In this document: in pieces, positions 1 to 5,225 of the stretch
How positions within the stretch are numbered: position 1 is the first letter of the stretch
How the letters are laid out: each line of letters begins with the position of its first letter
Source of the DNA: Lachnospiraceae bacterium
GTDB lineage: Bacteria > Bacillota > Clostridia > Lachnospirales > Lachnospiraceae
Length of the DNA: 5,225 bases
Direction: 5' to 3'
Assembly (NCBI GenBank): GCA_017475845.1
Contig: JAFVEU010000107.1
Span: 1 to 5,225 of the forward strand
The notes under the pieces: generated by a model
Told to the model about the DNA's origin: nothing
The model's database searches: none
What the model saw: only the letters and a program-made list of their open reading frames with translations
Made by a program: the position numbers and the translations under genes

Positions 1-1
1 G

Positions 2-2755
2 AAAGGTGGAAAGGGCACACAGTTCAAAGAGATAAATGATCCGGGACTTGAGTATTTCCGCATAGACGATCCCGACAATGGAAAACCCGGTTATCTTACG
101 GCCATATCCTCAAGCGTGAATCCTGTGAATCCCGTTAATCCCGTGACCCCGGTGAATCCTGTGACTCCCGGCGGGAATACGGATCTTTACCTAAACTATG
201 CCCAGATACCCAATACCTTCAGCGGCTTCGGATACAGTGAGGGCTACAACATCCCCGAGTCCAGATACAGAGCAGTTTTTGGCCGCAGGGGAAGCTATGT
301 ATACGATATGTTTGACGATCCCTGGGGAGGAAGCTGCTACGGTCTGTCTTCCACCAGCGGGCTCTTCAAGGTGTCACAGAACGGTGTTGATACAGAGGAT
401 TACAGCGATTATTCCAATGATTATTCTTTGACCCATCCCGATTTCCCCAAAGGAGTTGCGGATCTTATCCTTGACAGCAGTCATCCCGTAGATAACGACC
501 CTTCGGATGATAAGGATGAAGAAATAGAAAGTGACCTGAGGAAGCTTATCGAGGCCCTGCAGATCTCCCAGTATGACGAGAGGATCCAGGCCTGCTACTG
601 CCTGAATACGGATCTTGATTTGCTTGCGGAAACGGTCAAGGAAGAGAGCAGACTGGGGCACCCGGTGATAGTGGGGCTTTTCCATGAAGAGAACGGAGAG
701 ACGTACGGACATGCCGTCCTTGCCTATGGACTGAATGAAAATGAAGACGGCATAGAGATCTATGACAGTAACCATCCCGGCGAGAAATGTACCGTCTCGC
801 TTAACAAAGCCGGCACAGGTTATGATTCATGGAGCTATAACCTGGGACAGGGTGCCGATGGAAAGGATGTGATCTGGGACGGCACCGATACAAGCGAAAA
901 CCTGGCCTATGTGCCCTATGACGTATATTCCGCTGTGTTCATGGATAACGGGGCATACAGGGACGAGGAGTGGTATTCTGAGGACGACGGCGAAGGGGAA
1001 TGGACCCAGGCTGATGAGGATGAGTACCAGAATTTTATCTGGAATAAGATATTGCAGGAGCTCTATAATGAGGATCCCTGGACCGAAGGGGAGGAAGAAG
1101 CGTGTGCATTGGGTACTGTCCAGGCTGCAGATCAGTCGGGAGATGAACCAATCACGGATCCCGAAGAGCAGTTAAGGGAGCTGGAAGAGAACTGGACAGC
1201 AGAGGATGAAGCCAATTATGCATCCTGGCTTAAGGATCCGGATAACGAAAAGTATTCGAAATTCCGCTTAAAGTTCAGGCTTAAGTTCAGATTGAAGTTC
1301 CGCTTGAAGTTCAGACTCAAATTCAGGCTTAAGTTCCGTCTTAAATTCAGGCTTAAGTTCAGGCTGAAATTCCGCTTAAAGAGCATGCTGGTGGTTCTTC
1401 CGGGCGGTAACGGAAAGACGGAATTCCGCTTAAAGGCCGCAGAGGACGAAGGGACGCAGGTTCCGGAATACAGAGTTGTAAGCGGAAACGACGCAGCCTT
1501 TGCCGAATATAAGAACGGTCACCTGAAGGTGGATGACGGATTGGAGGATGAAGGGACTGGATTTAATTTCAGCACGGTGGGCTATGATCCTTTAAGGCAG
1601 CAGAATACCGGTAAGAATAACATTTTCTACGTGGGAAATAACGTGGGCCCCTGCTCCGTATTGAAGAAGGAGGGAGAGGCTGCTCCCTTAAGGATCCGCA
1701 TGGCTGACAAGAAGAACATGATACAGGTTCAGACCGGAAGCCCTGATGTGAAGCTGGATGTGGATGATGACAGGGACATGAACATGGCTTATCTGAAGTC
1801 CCTGGGGGCAGAAGACAAATTTGAGATCCAGCTTAAGAACATTTTCGAAAACAGCGATGAAGAGGAGATACTTAGGACCGTAACCATTACCGCCAACGGA
1901 AGTGACAGGGATAAAGAGATAAAGGTAGGCTTTGATGATGACATGAATAAGCTTATCTGCGAGAATGCTGAGATCACGGAGTGTACGGTGGATTATAACG
2001 GAAGCGGATCGGAAATAGAGGGCATAAGCCTCGGGAAGGAGATACTGGAATTAAAGGCTGGAGAATCCTTAAAGATGAAGCCTGTCCTTACTCCGGCGGA
2101 CTCGGAGGCAGAGGTGGAGTATAAGAGCTCCGATGAAAAGGTGGCAAAGGTTTCCGGAGATACCGTGACCGGTATAAGCCCCGGCAGGATCACAATAACA
2201 GCTGTTTGCAAAAAGAGCGTGGTGGGCAGCGACGGAAAGATCACAGATAAAGAGTACAGCGACACCTGCACCCTGATAGTGAGGGATCCGAAGTTCCTTG
2301 CCGCCAAACAGAAGACGGATATCACGGAGTTTTTTAAGGAAAAGGACAATATAAAGAAGTACGTGATAAAGGAAAAGGCCGAAAAGAAGATCGCTAAAGT
2401 AAGTAAGAAGGGAATACTTAAGGCAAAGAAGTCCGGAGGGGTGACAGTCACGGGTCTGGATGCTTCGGGAGCCGACCTTGAGAGTGTGACCTTTAATGTG
2501 GAGGAGCCGAAGGTAAAGCAAAAGAAGCTTACTCCTTCAGCGGATGAAGCGAAGGAATTCGAGGGTACGGATAACCTGGAGGGAGCCTCGATCCAGCCGG
2601 ATAAATGGGAATCCTCCAAAGAAGCAGTGGCTAAGGTGGACGAAAAGTCCGGCCATATCACACTGGGTGAGACAAAAGGAACGGCTGTTATCTATGCGTC
2701 CTACGGCGAAGGCAAAGACGCAGTGAAGCTTAAGTTCAAGATAAAGGTGAAATAA
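2..2755 (+). CDS. Large papain-like / Ig-like multidomain protein, probably exported (5' end outside window)
   Basis: The frame is open from base 2 to the TAA at 2753-2755 (917 codons), with plausible protein before the first usable start codon (GTG at 116), so the true start and any signal peptide lie upstream. Numbering codon 2-4 as residue 1, the order is: N-terminal piece 1-38; V-N/T-P linker 39-56; papain-like domain about 65-315 with Cys112 in WGGSCYGLSST, His237 in YGHAVLAYG and Asp255/Asn257 in YDSN; acidic segment 314-419; FRLK array 421-460 with an extra copy at 475-478; unrecognised region about 480-670; a group 2 Ig-like domain 675-762; and two weaker Ig-like modules to the end. 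Papain-fold domains in such proteins may cleave peptides, but activity, substrate and location are inferred. Ig-like modules usually occur in surface or secreted proteins. No C-terminal sorting motif or membrane anchor follows; the protein ends in the basic strand KLKFKIKVK. The coding frame is certain; the function is not. Confidence 0.93.
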   Translation, partial: KGGKGTQFKEINDPGLEYFRIDDPDNGKPGYLTAISSSVNPVNPVNPVTPVNPVTPGGNTDLYLNYAQIPNTFSGFGYSEGYNIPESRYRAVFGRRGSYVYDMFDDPWGGSCYGLSSTSGLFKVSQNGVDTEDYSDYSNDYSLTHPDFPKGVADLILDSSHPVDNDPSDDKDEEIESDLRKLIEALQISQYDERIQACYCLNTDLDLLAETVKEESRLGHPVIVGLFHEENGETYGHAVLAYGLNENEDGIEIYDSNHPGEKCTVSLNKAGTGYDSWSYNLGQGADGKDVIWDGTDTSENLAYVPYDVYSAVFMDNGAYRDEEWYSEDDGEGEWTQADEDEYQNFIWNKILQELYNEDPWTEGEEEACALGTVQAADQSGDEPITDPEEQLRELEENWTAEDEANYASWLKDPDNEKYSKFRLKFRLKFRLKFRLKFRLKFRLKFRLKFRLKFRLKFRLKSMLVVLPGGNGKTEFRLKAAEDEGTQVPEYRVVSGNDAAFAEYKNGHLKVDDGLEDEGTGFNFSTVGYDPLRQQNTGKNNIFYVGNNVGPCSVLKKEGEAAPLRIRMADKKNMIQVQTGSPDVKLDVDDDRDMNMAYLKSLGAEDKFEIQLKNIFENSDEEEILRTVTITANGSDRDKEIKVGFDDDMNKLICENAEITECTVDYNGSGSEIEGISLGKEILELKAGESLKMKPVLTPADSEAEVEYKSSDEKVAKVSGDTVTGISPGRITITAVCKKSVVGSDGKITDKEYSDTCTLIVRDPKFLAAKQKTDITEFFKEKDNIKKYVIKEKAEKKIAKVSKKGILKAKKSGGVTVTGLDASGADLESVTFNVEEPKVKQKKLTPSADEAKEFEGTDNLEGASIQPDKWESSKEAVAKVDEKSGHITLGETKGTAVIYASYGEGKDAVKLKFKIKVK
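116..169 (+). repeat. Six-unit Val-Asn/Thr-Pro tripeptide linker repeat
   Basis: Six in-frame 9-base units encode VNP, VNP, VNP, VTP, VNP, VTP, followed by two glycines. The units differ at third positions. Such proline-rich repeats commonly act as extended spacers between domains, and this one joins the N-terminal piece to the papain-like domain. The GTG at 116 is the first unit's Val codon, not a credible translation start, because coding sequence continues upstream. Confidence 0.85.
194..946 (+). other. Papain-like (clan CA type) cysteine peptidase domain within the large CDS
   Basis: The segment contains an IPESRY...FG lead-in, then WGGSCYGLSST with a candidate nucleophile Cys at 335-337, PVIVGL as a core strand, YGHAVLAYG with a candidate catalytic His at 710-712, and IYDSNHPG with Asp at 764-766 and Asn at 770-772. 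A Cys, then a His before a small-hydrophobic strand, then Asp/Asn on the next strand is the arrangement of papain-fold and C39-like peptidases. The exact family is not resolved, and a transglutaminase-like or inactive role remains possible. The boundaries are approximate. Confidence 0.68.
941..1258 (+). other. Highly acidic segment preceding the cationic repeat
   Basis: These 106 codons encode 35 Asp/Glu against 5 Lys/Arg by hand count, a net charge near -30. The segment is rich in Trp and Tyr. Two stretches resemble each other, WTQADEDEY at about 1001 and WTAEDEANY at about 1193, which may be a decayed internal duplication. It ends one residue before the FRLK array. Charge neutralisation of the following +21 array, or calcium binding, are possible roles, but neither is shown by the sequence. 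Confidence 0.7.
1262..1381 (+). repeat. Ten perfect tandem FRLK tetrapeptide repeats (12-base unit)
   Basis: Ten consecutive 12-base units each encode Phe-Arg-Leu-Lys with no amino-acid change, after a Lys at 1259-1261. The DNA is not uniform: seven distinct unit sequences occur, using four Arg codons (AGG x4, CGC x3, AGA x2, CGT x1) and five Leu codons (CTT x4, TTA x2, TTG x2, CTC, CTG). Phe is always TTC and Lys is AAG x7, AAA x3. The product alternates hydrophobic and basic side chains, the pattern of a very long two-faced beta strand with net charge about +21. I do not recognise this array as a named family or motif. Confidence 0.95.
1424..1435 (+). repeat. Isolated eleventh FRLK copy
   Basis: A further FRLK lies 14 residues beyond the array, separated by a segment containing MLVVLPGGNGKTE. 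Its 12 bases are identical to units 1 and 10, and the match extends two bases to the left (AA), giving a 14-base direct repeat. It may be the ancestral strand from which the array expanded, or the edge of an insertion between copies. Confidence 0.85.
2024..2287 (+). other. Group 2 bacterial Ig-like domain (BIG2 type) within the large CDS
   Basis: The segment has the hallmarks of this fold: a first strand with LELKAGESLKMKP, then LTPADSEAEVEYKSSDEKVAKVSGDTVTGISPGR in pieces, then ITITAVCKK and a closing TCTLIV strand. The YKSSDEKVAKV and VTGISPG motifs are typical. An insertion around KSVVGSDGKITDKEYSD lengthens the last hairpin. The domain usually acts as a surface spacer or binding module. 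Confidence 0.85.
2288..2752 (+). other. Two probable degenerate Ig-like modules at the C terminus
   Basis: The first, about 2288-2521, has KKIAKVSKKGILKAKKSGGVTVTG, resembling the core strands of an Ig-like module. The second, about 2522-2752, has WESSKEAVAKVDEKSGHITLG followed by KGTAVIYASYG, matching the same spacing. Both are strongly lysine-rich and diverged, so the boundaries are approximate. The final strand KLKFKIKVK alternates basic and hydrophobic residues, like the FRLK array. Confidence 0.6.
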
Positions 2756-2769
2756 TCATAAAGGCAGAA

Positions 2770-2805
2770 GCAGTCCGGAGCTGTTTGACAGTGGCCGGGC
2801 TGTTT
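2770..2805 (+). terminator. Possible intrinsic terminator after the large CDS
   Basis: GCAGTCCGG (2770-2778) can pair with CCGGGCTGT (2795-2803), including two G-U pairs. Inside the loop, CTGT and ACAG (2781-2784, 2788-2791) form a second small stem. The hairpin begins 15 bases after the stop codon at 2755. Only a short T run (TTT at 2803-2805) follows, so termination may be weak. Confidence 0.45.
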
Positions 2806-2814
2806 CAGTGGAAT
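2785..2814 (+). promoter_or_regulatory. Candidate promoter for the AEC transporter gene
   Basis: TTGACA at 2785-2790 is an exact consensus -35 hexamer. With an 18-base spacer, TGGAAT at 2809-2814 matches the -10 consensus at four of six positions. Transcription would start near 2821, leaving almost no leader before the ATG at 2824, which fits the poor ribosome site there but is unusual. The -35 overlaps the hairpin loop. This is a weak call resting mainly on one hexamer. Confidence 0.25.
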
Positions 2815-2823
2815 TAAAGAAAT

Positions 2824-3753
2824 ATGGATATGCTGGTGATCTTTGAAAGGATGCTGATGCTCCTTGCCATGATGGGGCTTGGATTTTTAAGCTACAAAAT
2901 GAAGTGGCTGGAGGACAACAGCTATAAGAAGCTGTCGGAGACAGTGGTCAACGTTTTTAACCCGGCCCTCATAATAAACGGGGCCCTTACGGCCACGGCT
3001 TACGGCAGCACGGATATGGGGCTCATAAAAGAGAATCTGAAGTTTGTGCTGATCTATTTTGGGGTAAATATCCTTTTCAGCATTCCGGTTTCCGGGATAC
3101 TTGGGAAGGAGGCCAGGGAAAAGGATATCTTTTCCCTTATGACCATCTTTTCAAACGTGGGCTTCATGGGGATACCGGTGATCTCCAGTATCTACGGGCA
3201 GGGAGCCGTGATCTATATCACTTTTTATATCCTTGTATATAATCTGCTGCTTTACACCCTGGGTATATATATCGCCCAGAGGGGACTTCCCCCGGAACAA
3301 AGGAAGAGCGGGATATCCGGAGTCTTCAATATCGGGACAGTGTGCTCCGTATTGGCACTTGTCCTCTTTTTTGCCGGATATAAGCCCGGGGAGGCGGTGC
3401 TCACGTTTTTTGACTATGTGGGAAACGCCACCATCCCTCTTTCCATGATGGTAATAGGGGTTTCCGTTGCAAGGATACCCTTTAAGGAGGTGTTCTCCGG
3501 GCTGAAGATGTATATCTTTGCGGGAATATCGCTGCTTTTAATGCCTGTATGCGCAAGCTTTCTCTTCCGGGGATTAAAGGGCGACGACATGATATTCGGA
3601 GTGTTTATAATTATGTTCGGGCTTCCCGTGGGAAGCGTGGTCACCATGGTCATTAAAAACTACGGGGGAGATGAGAGCCTTTGCAGCAGGGCCACTATCC
3701 TAACAACTCTTTTATCCATATTCACCATCCCGCTCATCGTATCATTTATCTGA
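2824..3753 (+). CDS. AEC (auxin efflux carrier) family transporter
   Basis: This 309-residue membrane protein fits the AEC family (Mem_trans), secondary carriers that in bacteria usually export or import organic acids such as malate or related metabolites. Family signs include FNPALI at 45-50, SNVGFMGIP at 110-118, IPLSMMVIGVS in the second half at 204-214, GLPVG at 266-270, and a C-terminal tail around NYGGDESLCSRATILTTLLS. About ten hydrophobic segments are visible, in two five-helix halves separated by a short polar loop near 152-165 (RGLPPEQRKSG). The length is normal. The ATG at 2824 gives the usual short N terminus before helix 1, although the ribosome site (TAAAG) is weak. A better-spaced GAAAGG lies before ATG 2857, but that start would cut into helix 1. 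The substrate cannot be read from the sequence, and neither neighbour is an obvious metabolic partner. Confidence 0.92.
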   Translation: MDMLVIFERMLMLLAMMGLGFLSYKMKWLEDNSYKKLSETVVNVFNPALIINGALTATAYGSTDMGLIKENLKFVLIYFGVNILFSIPVSGILGKEAREKDIFSLMTIFSNVGFMGIPVISSIYGQGAVIYITFYILVYNLLLYTLGIYIAQRGLPPEQRKSGISGVFNIGTVCSVLALVLFFAGYKPGEAVLTFFDYVGNATIPLSMMVIGVSVARIPFKEVFSGLKMYIFAGISLLLMPVCASFLFRGLKGDDMIFGVFIIMFGLPVGSVVTMVIKNYGGDESLCSRATILTTLLSIFTIPLIVSFI

Positions 3754-3796
3754 GAGGATGGGTGCCAGCGGCTGTTTTTCATTCGTAAATAAAAAG

Positions 3797-3852
3797 AAAA
3801 AACCGTATTTTTGCAAGTAACTGTCCGGAACAGTTACCTAAATAAGTTTTTT
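3797..3852. promoter_or_regulatory. Perfect inverted repeat flanked by A6 and T6: terminator or operator
   Basis: GTAACTGT (3817-3824) and ACAGTTAC (3830-3837) form a perfect 8-bp stem around CCGGA. Outside it, AAAAAAC (3797-3803) and GTTTTTT (3846-3852) are also complementary. The A-stem-T layout resembles a terminator working in either direction and could end the transporter transcript, but the T run starts nine bases after the stem, farther than usual. A dimeric repressor operator for the downstream gene is the alternative: TTGCAA at 3811-3816 could be a -35 element immediately left of the repeat, but no convincing -10 follows. Confidence 0.5.
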
Positions 3853-3854
3853 GA

Positions 3855-3862
3855 AAGGAAGG
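3855..3862 (+). promoter_or_regulatory. Ribosome binding site for the downstream CDS
   Basis: AAGGAAGG is a strong purine-rich Shine-Dalgarno sequence, five bases before the ATG at 3868. It fixes the start of the right-hand gene, which has no competing upstream start in frame with comparable support. Confidence 0.85.
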
Positions 3863-3867
3863 ATACT

Positions 3868-5225
3868 ATGTCAGAGGGAAATTACACCATAACCGGAGAA
3901 GACGGCTCCCTGCAGTATGTGGATCATAATAAGGCCTGGGAGCAGCTGACCGGATCCTTGAACAAAGCGGAAAACGCCATGGAAAAAAGAGATGCCATGG
4001 GGGATTACCTTCAGGGAATAAGGGGACAGGTGGATCCGCTGCATCTGACAAAGGAGACCTTCAGCGCCTATAGTGAAAACTATAAGGATGTCTATACGGA
4101 TGAGGAGAGGAAGAAACAGGCTTCAAAGAAGGGGACGGAGCTCTGGCATAAGAAGAGAAACGCCGAATTCATTGAAAAGCAGGAAAACCTGCGGCAGGGA
4201 AAAATGCAGAGCCGTGCTGCCGCTGCCCTTAAGAAAGCGGGGATCAACGAGAATTATGCATCCCCGGATATCATGGCGTTGTCCGCCTTTATGGGGACGA
4301 GTACCAGGGATAATGCAGAGCTTTTAAGGTTATACAGGGGAAACGAAAAGCTGAAGGTCTTTATCGCCTGTATGAAGAAGTTCATGAAGCAGGATCTTAA
4401 AAAGCTGGATATCAGATCGGATAACAAGGTGGCAGAAAATGCGGAGGACCTGGAGAGGCTAAACGAGATCTTCAGCGGCATACAGTATCTCATCACCGCA
4501 TCCCCGGAAATATATGCGGCACTCCCGAAAAAGGTAAGGATCTCCTTTGAAAAATATTACGGTCAGGCGAATACAGTGGTGACCTACTACAGGCTTAAAA
4601 AGCAGGTGATGGTGGATCAGCTTTACCGGACTCATGAGAACCGTGAGATAGGAAAGGATCAGAAGAGGCTCATGTCTCCGGAGCAGAGGAACCTTGCGGA
4701 AATGATATGGCAGTCTGCGGGAGGACTGGCTGTTTATATGAACAGATCCAATGATTACGTACTTAACGGTACCTTAAAGGATCTGAAAGAGTGCCTGAGA
4801 AAAGAGGGGGTGAGCAAGAGCAGACTGTCCCTTCAGGCGAAGCTGAGGAAGCGGAGAGAAGAGATTGAAAAGAGGGGGCTGGCGGACCGGATGGACGATT
4901 TCCTCTTAAGAGAGAGGAATCTCAATGTTAAGGGGAAGCTTGGGATGACGGGACACGCCCGTAATCTGAAGGCCTTAAGGCTTTCCGGGGATCCGGTAAA
5001 GGATCTGGAGCTTCTTCCCTATGTTCTGGATCAGAGGGAAGTCGTAGCCCGGGCCGAAAAGATGAGGAAGGACAATAACAGCTCCTATCTCATGGAGCAG
5101 TCTGATTTCCAGATATCTGTTGCGGAGAAAGCAATAGCCATGGCCGGAACCCTTAAAAGAGTGGAAGAGGATCTTCTTACCATAGGGCGTCTCACCAAAG
5201 GAGGAGCTATCGACACTGCGGTCAA
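3868..5225 (+). CDS. Unrecognised charged helical protein, N-terminal 452 codons (3' end outside window)
   Basis: The frame runs from ATG 3868 to the right edge without a stop and is preceded by a strong ribosome site, so it is a real, truncated gene. I do not recognise the family. The protein begins MSEGNYTITGEDGSLQYVDH, with no signal peptide and no membrane segment in the visible part, suggesting a cytoplasmic protein or one exported by a leaderless route. It is rich in Lys, Arg, Glu and Asp, with long stretches that look helical. Residues 303-337 (KDLKECL to EIEKRG) could form a coiled coil. Only two cysteines are seen, at 168 and 309. A short motif recurs as ASPDIMA (131-137) and ASPEIYA (211-217), possibly marking two related helical units. 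No catalytic motif is visible; any enzymatic domain could lie beyond the window. The codon style matches the neighbours, with no sign of recent transfer. Confidence 0.88.
   Translation, partial: MSEGNYTITGEDGSLQYVDHNKAWEQLTGSLNKAENAMEKRDAMGDYLQGIRGQVDPLHLTKETFSAYSENYKDVYTDEERKKQASKKGTELWHKKRNAEFIEKQENLRQGKMQSRAAAALKKAGINENYASPDIMALSAFMGTSTRDNAELLRLYRGNEKLKVFIACMKKFMKQDLKKLDIRSDNKVAENAEDLERLNEIFSGIQYLITASPEIYAALPKKVRISFEKYYGQANTVVTYYRLKKQVMVDQLYRTHENREIGKDQKRLMSPEQRNLAEMIWQSAGGLAVYMNRSNDYVLNGTLKDLKECLRKEGVSKSRLSLQAKLRKRREEIEKRGLADRMDDFLLRERNLNVKGKLGMTGHARNLKALRLSGDPVKDLELLPYVLDQREVVARAEKMRKDNNSSYLMEQSDFQISVAEKAIAMAGTLKRVEEDLLTIGRLTKGGAIDTAV

Noticed and set aside
374..775. Minus-strand open frame of 133 codons opposite the papain-like domain
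   Set aside because: The plus-strand frame carries the conserved Cys and His motifs; the antisense product shows no recognisable domain.
1262..1381. Tandem 12-base repeat as a CRISPR array or a simple slippage artefact
   Set aside because: There are no spacers between units, and the unit DNA varies synonymously while the reading frame and amino acids stay perfect, so it is coding and not a slippage or assembly product.
2069..2521. Second minus-strand open frame of 150 codons opposite the Ig-like region
   Set aside because: It overlaps both the plus-strand gene and another antisense frame, with no start signal or recognisable product.
1993..2661. Minus-strand open frame of 222 codons opposite the Ig-like region
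   Set aside because: It is antisense to clear Ig-like coding sequence, lacks a plausible ribosome site, and its Ser/Phe-rich product looks like the complement of Lys/Glu-rich codons.
2857..3753. Alternative start of the transporter at ATG 2857, with GAAAGG six bases upstream
   Set aside because: The ribosome site is better, but this start would remove part of the first transmembrane segment; the start at 2824 gives the usual family N terminus.
3755..3776. GCCAGCGGC followed by TGTTTTT as a terminator of the transporter gene
   Set aside because: Only a three-base-pair stem with a three-base loop can form, too weak for a convincing intrinsic terminator despite the T run.
3866..4051. Minus-strand open frame of 61 codons over the start of the right-hand gene
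   Set aside because: It is antisense to a gene with a strong ribosome site and a long open frame; the Pro/Arg-rich product has no supporting signal.

Overview
The window looks like a Lachnospiraceae-type Firmicutes chromosome, in the Butyrivibrio/Pseudobutyrivibrio style. This is an inference from heavy AGG/AGA arginine and ATA isoleucine use, AGGAGG-like ribosome sites, and a multidomain protein joining a papain-like domain to group 2 bacterial Ig-like modules, an architecture I associate with these gut and rumen bacteria. No rRNA, tRNA, mobile element or CRISPR array was seen.

All three genes are on the plus strand. (1) Positions 2-2755 hold the 3' part (917 codons) of a large, probably exported protein whose start lies left of the window. 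In order it has a short N-terminal piece, a V-N/T-P repeat linker, a papain-like cysteine peptidase-type domain with visible Cys, His and Asp/Asn, a strongly acidic segment, ten perfect tandem FRLK tetrapeptides, an unrecognised region and two or three Ig-like modules. (2) Positions 2824-3753 encode a complete 309-residue AEC (auxin efflux carrier) family membrane transporter. (3) Positions 3868-5225 hold the first 452 codons of an unrecognised, charged, mostly helical, apparently cytoplasmic protein that runs off the right edge.

The two gaps are short. The 68-base gap after gene 1 holds a compound hairpin and an exact TTGACA hexamer. The 114-base gap after gene 2 holds a perfect 8-bp inverted repeat flanked by A6 and T6 runs, then a strong ribosome binding site for gene 3. 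The three genes show no obvious shared pathway, and the hairpins suggest separate transcription units.

The most unusual element is the FRLK array at 1262-1381. It predicts about 41 residues alternating cationic and hydrophobic, directly after about 106 residues with net charge near -30. The amino-acid repeat is perfect while the DNA units differ at synonymous sites, so the pattern looks maintained at protein level.
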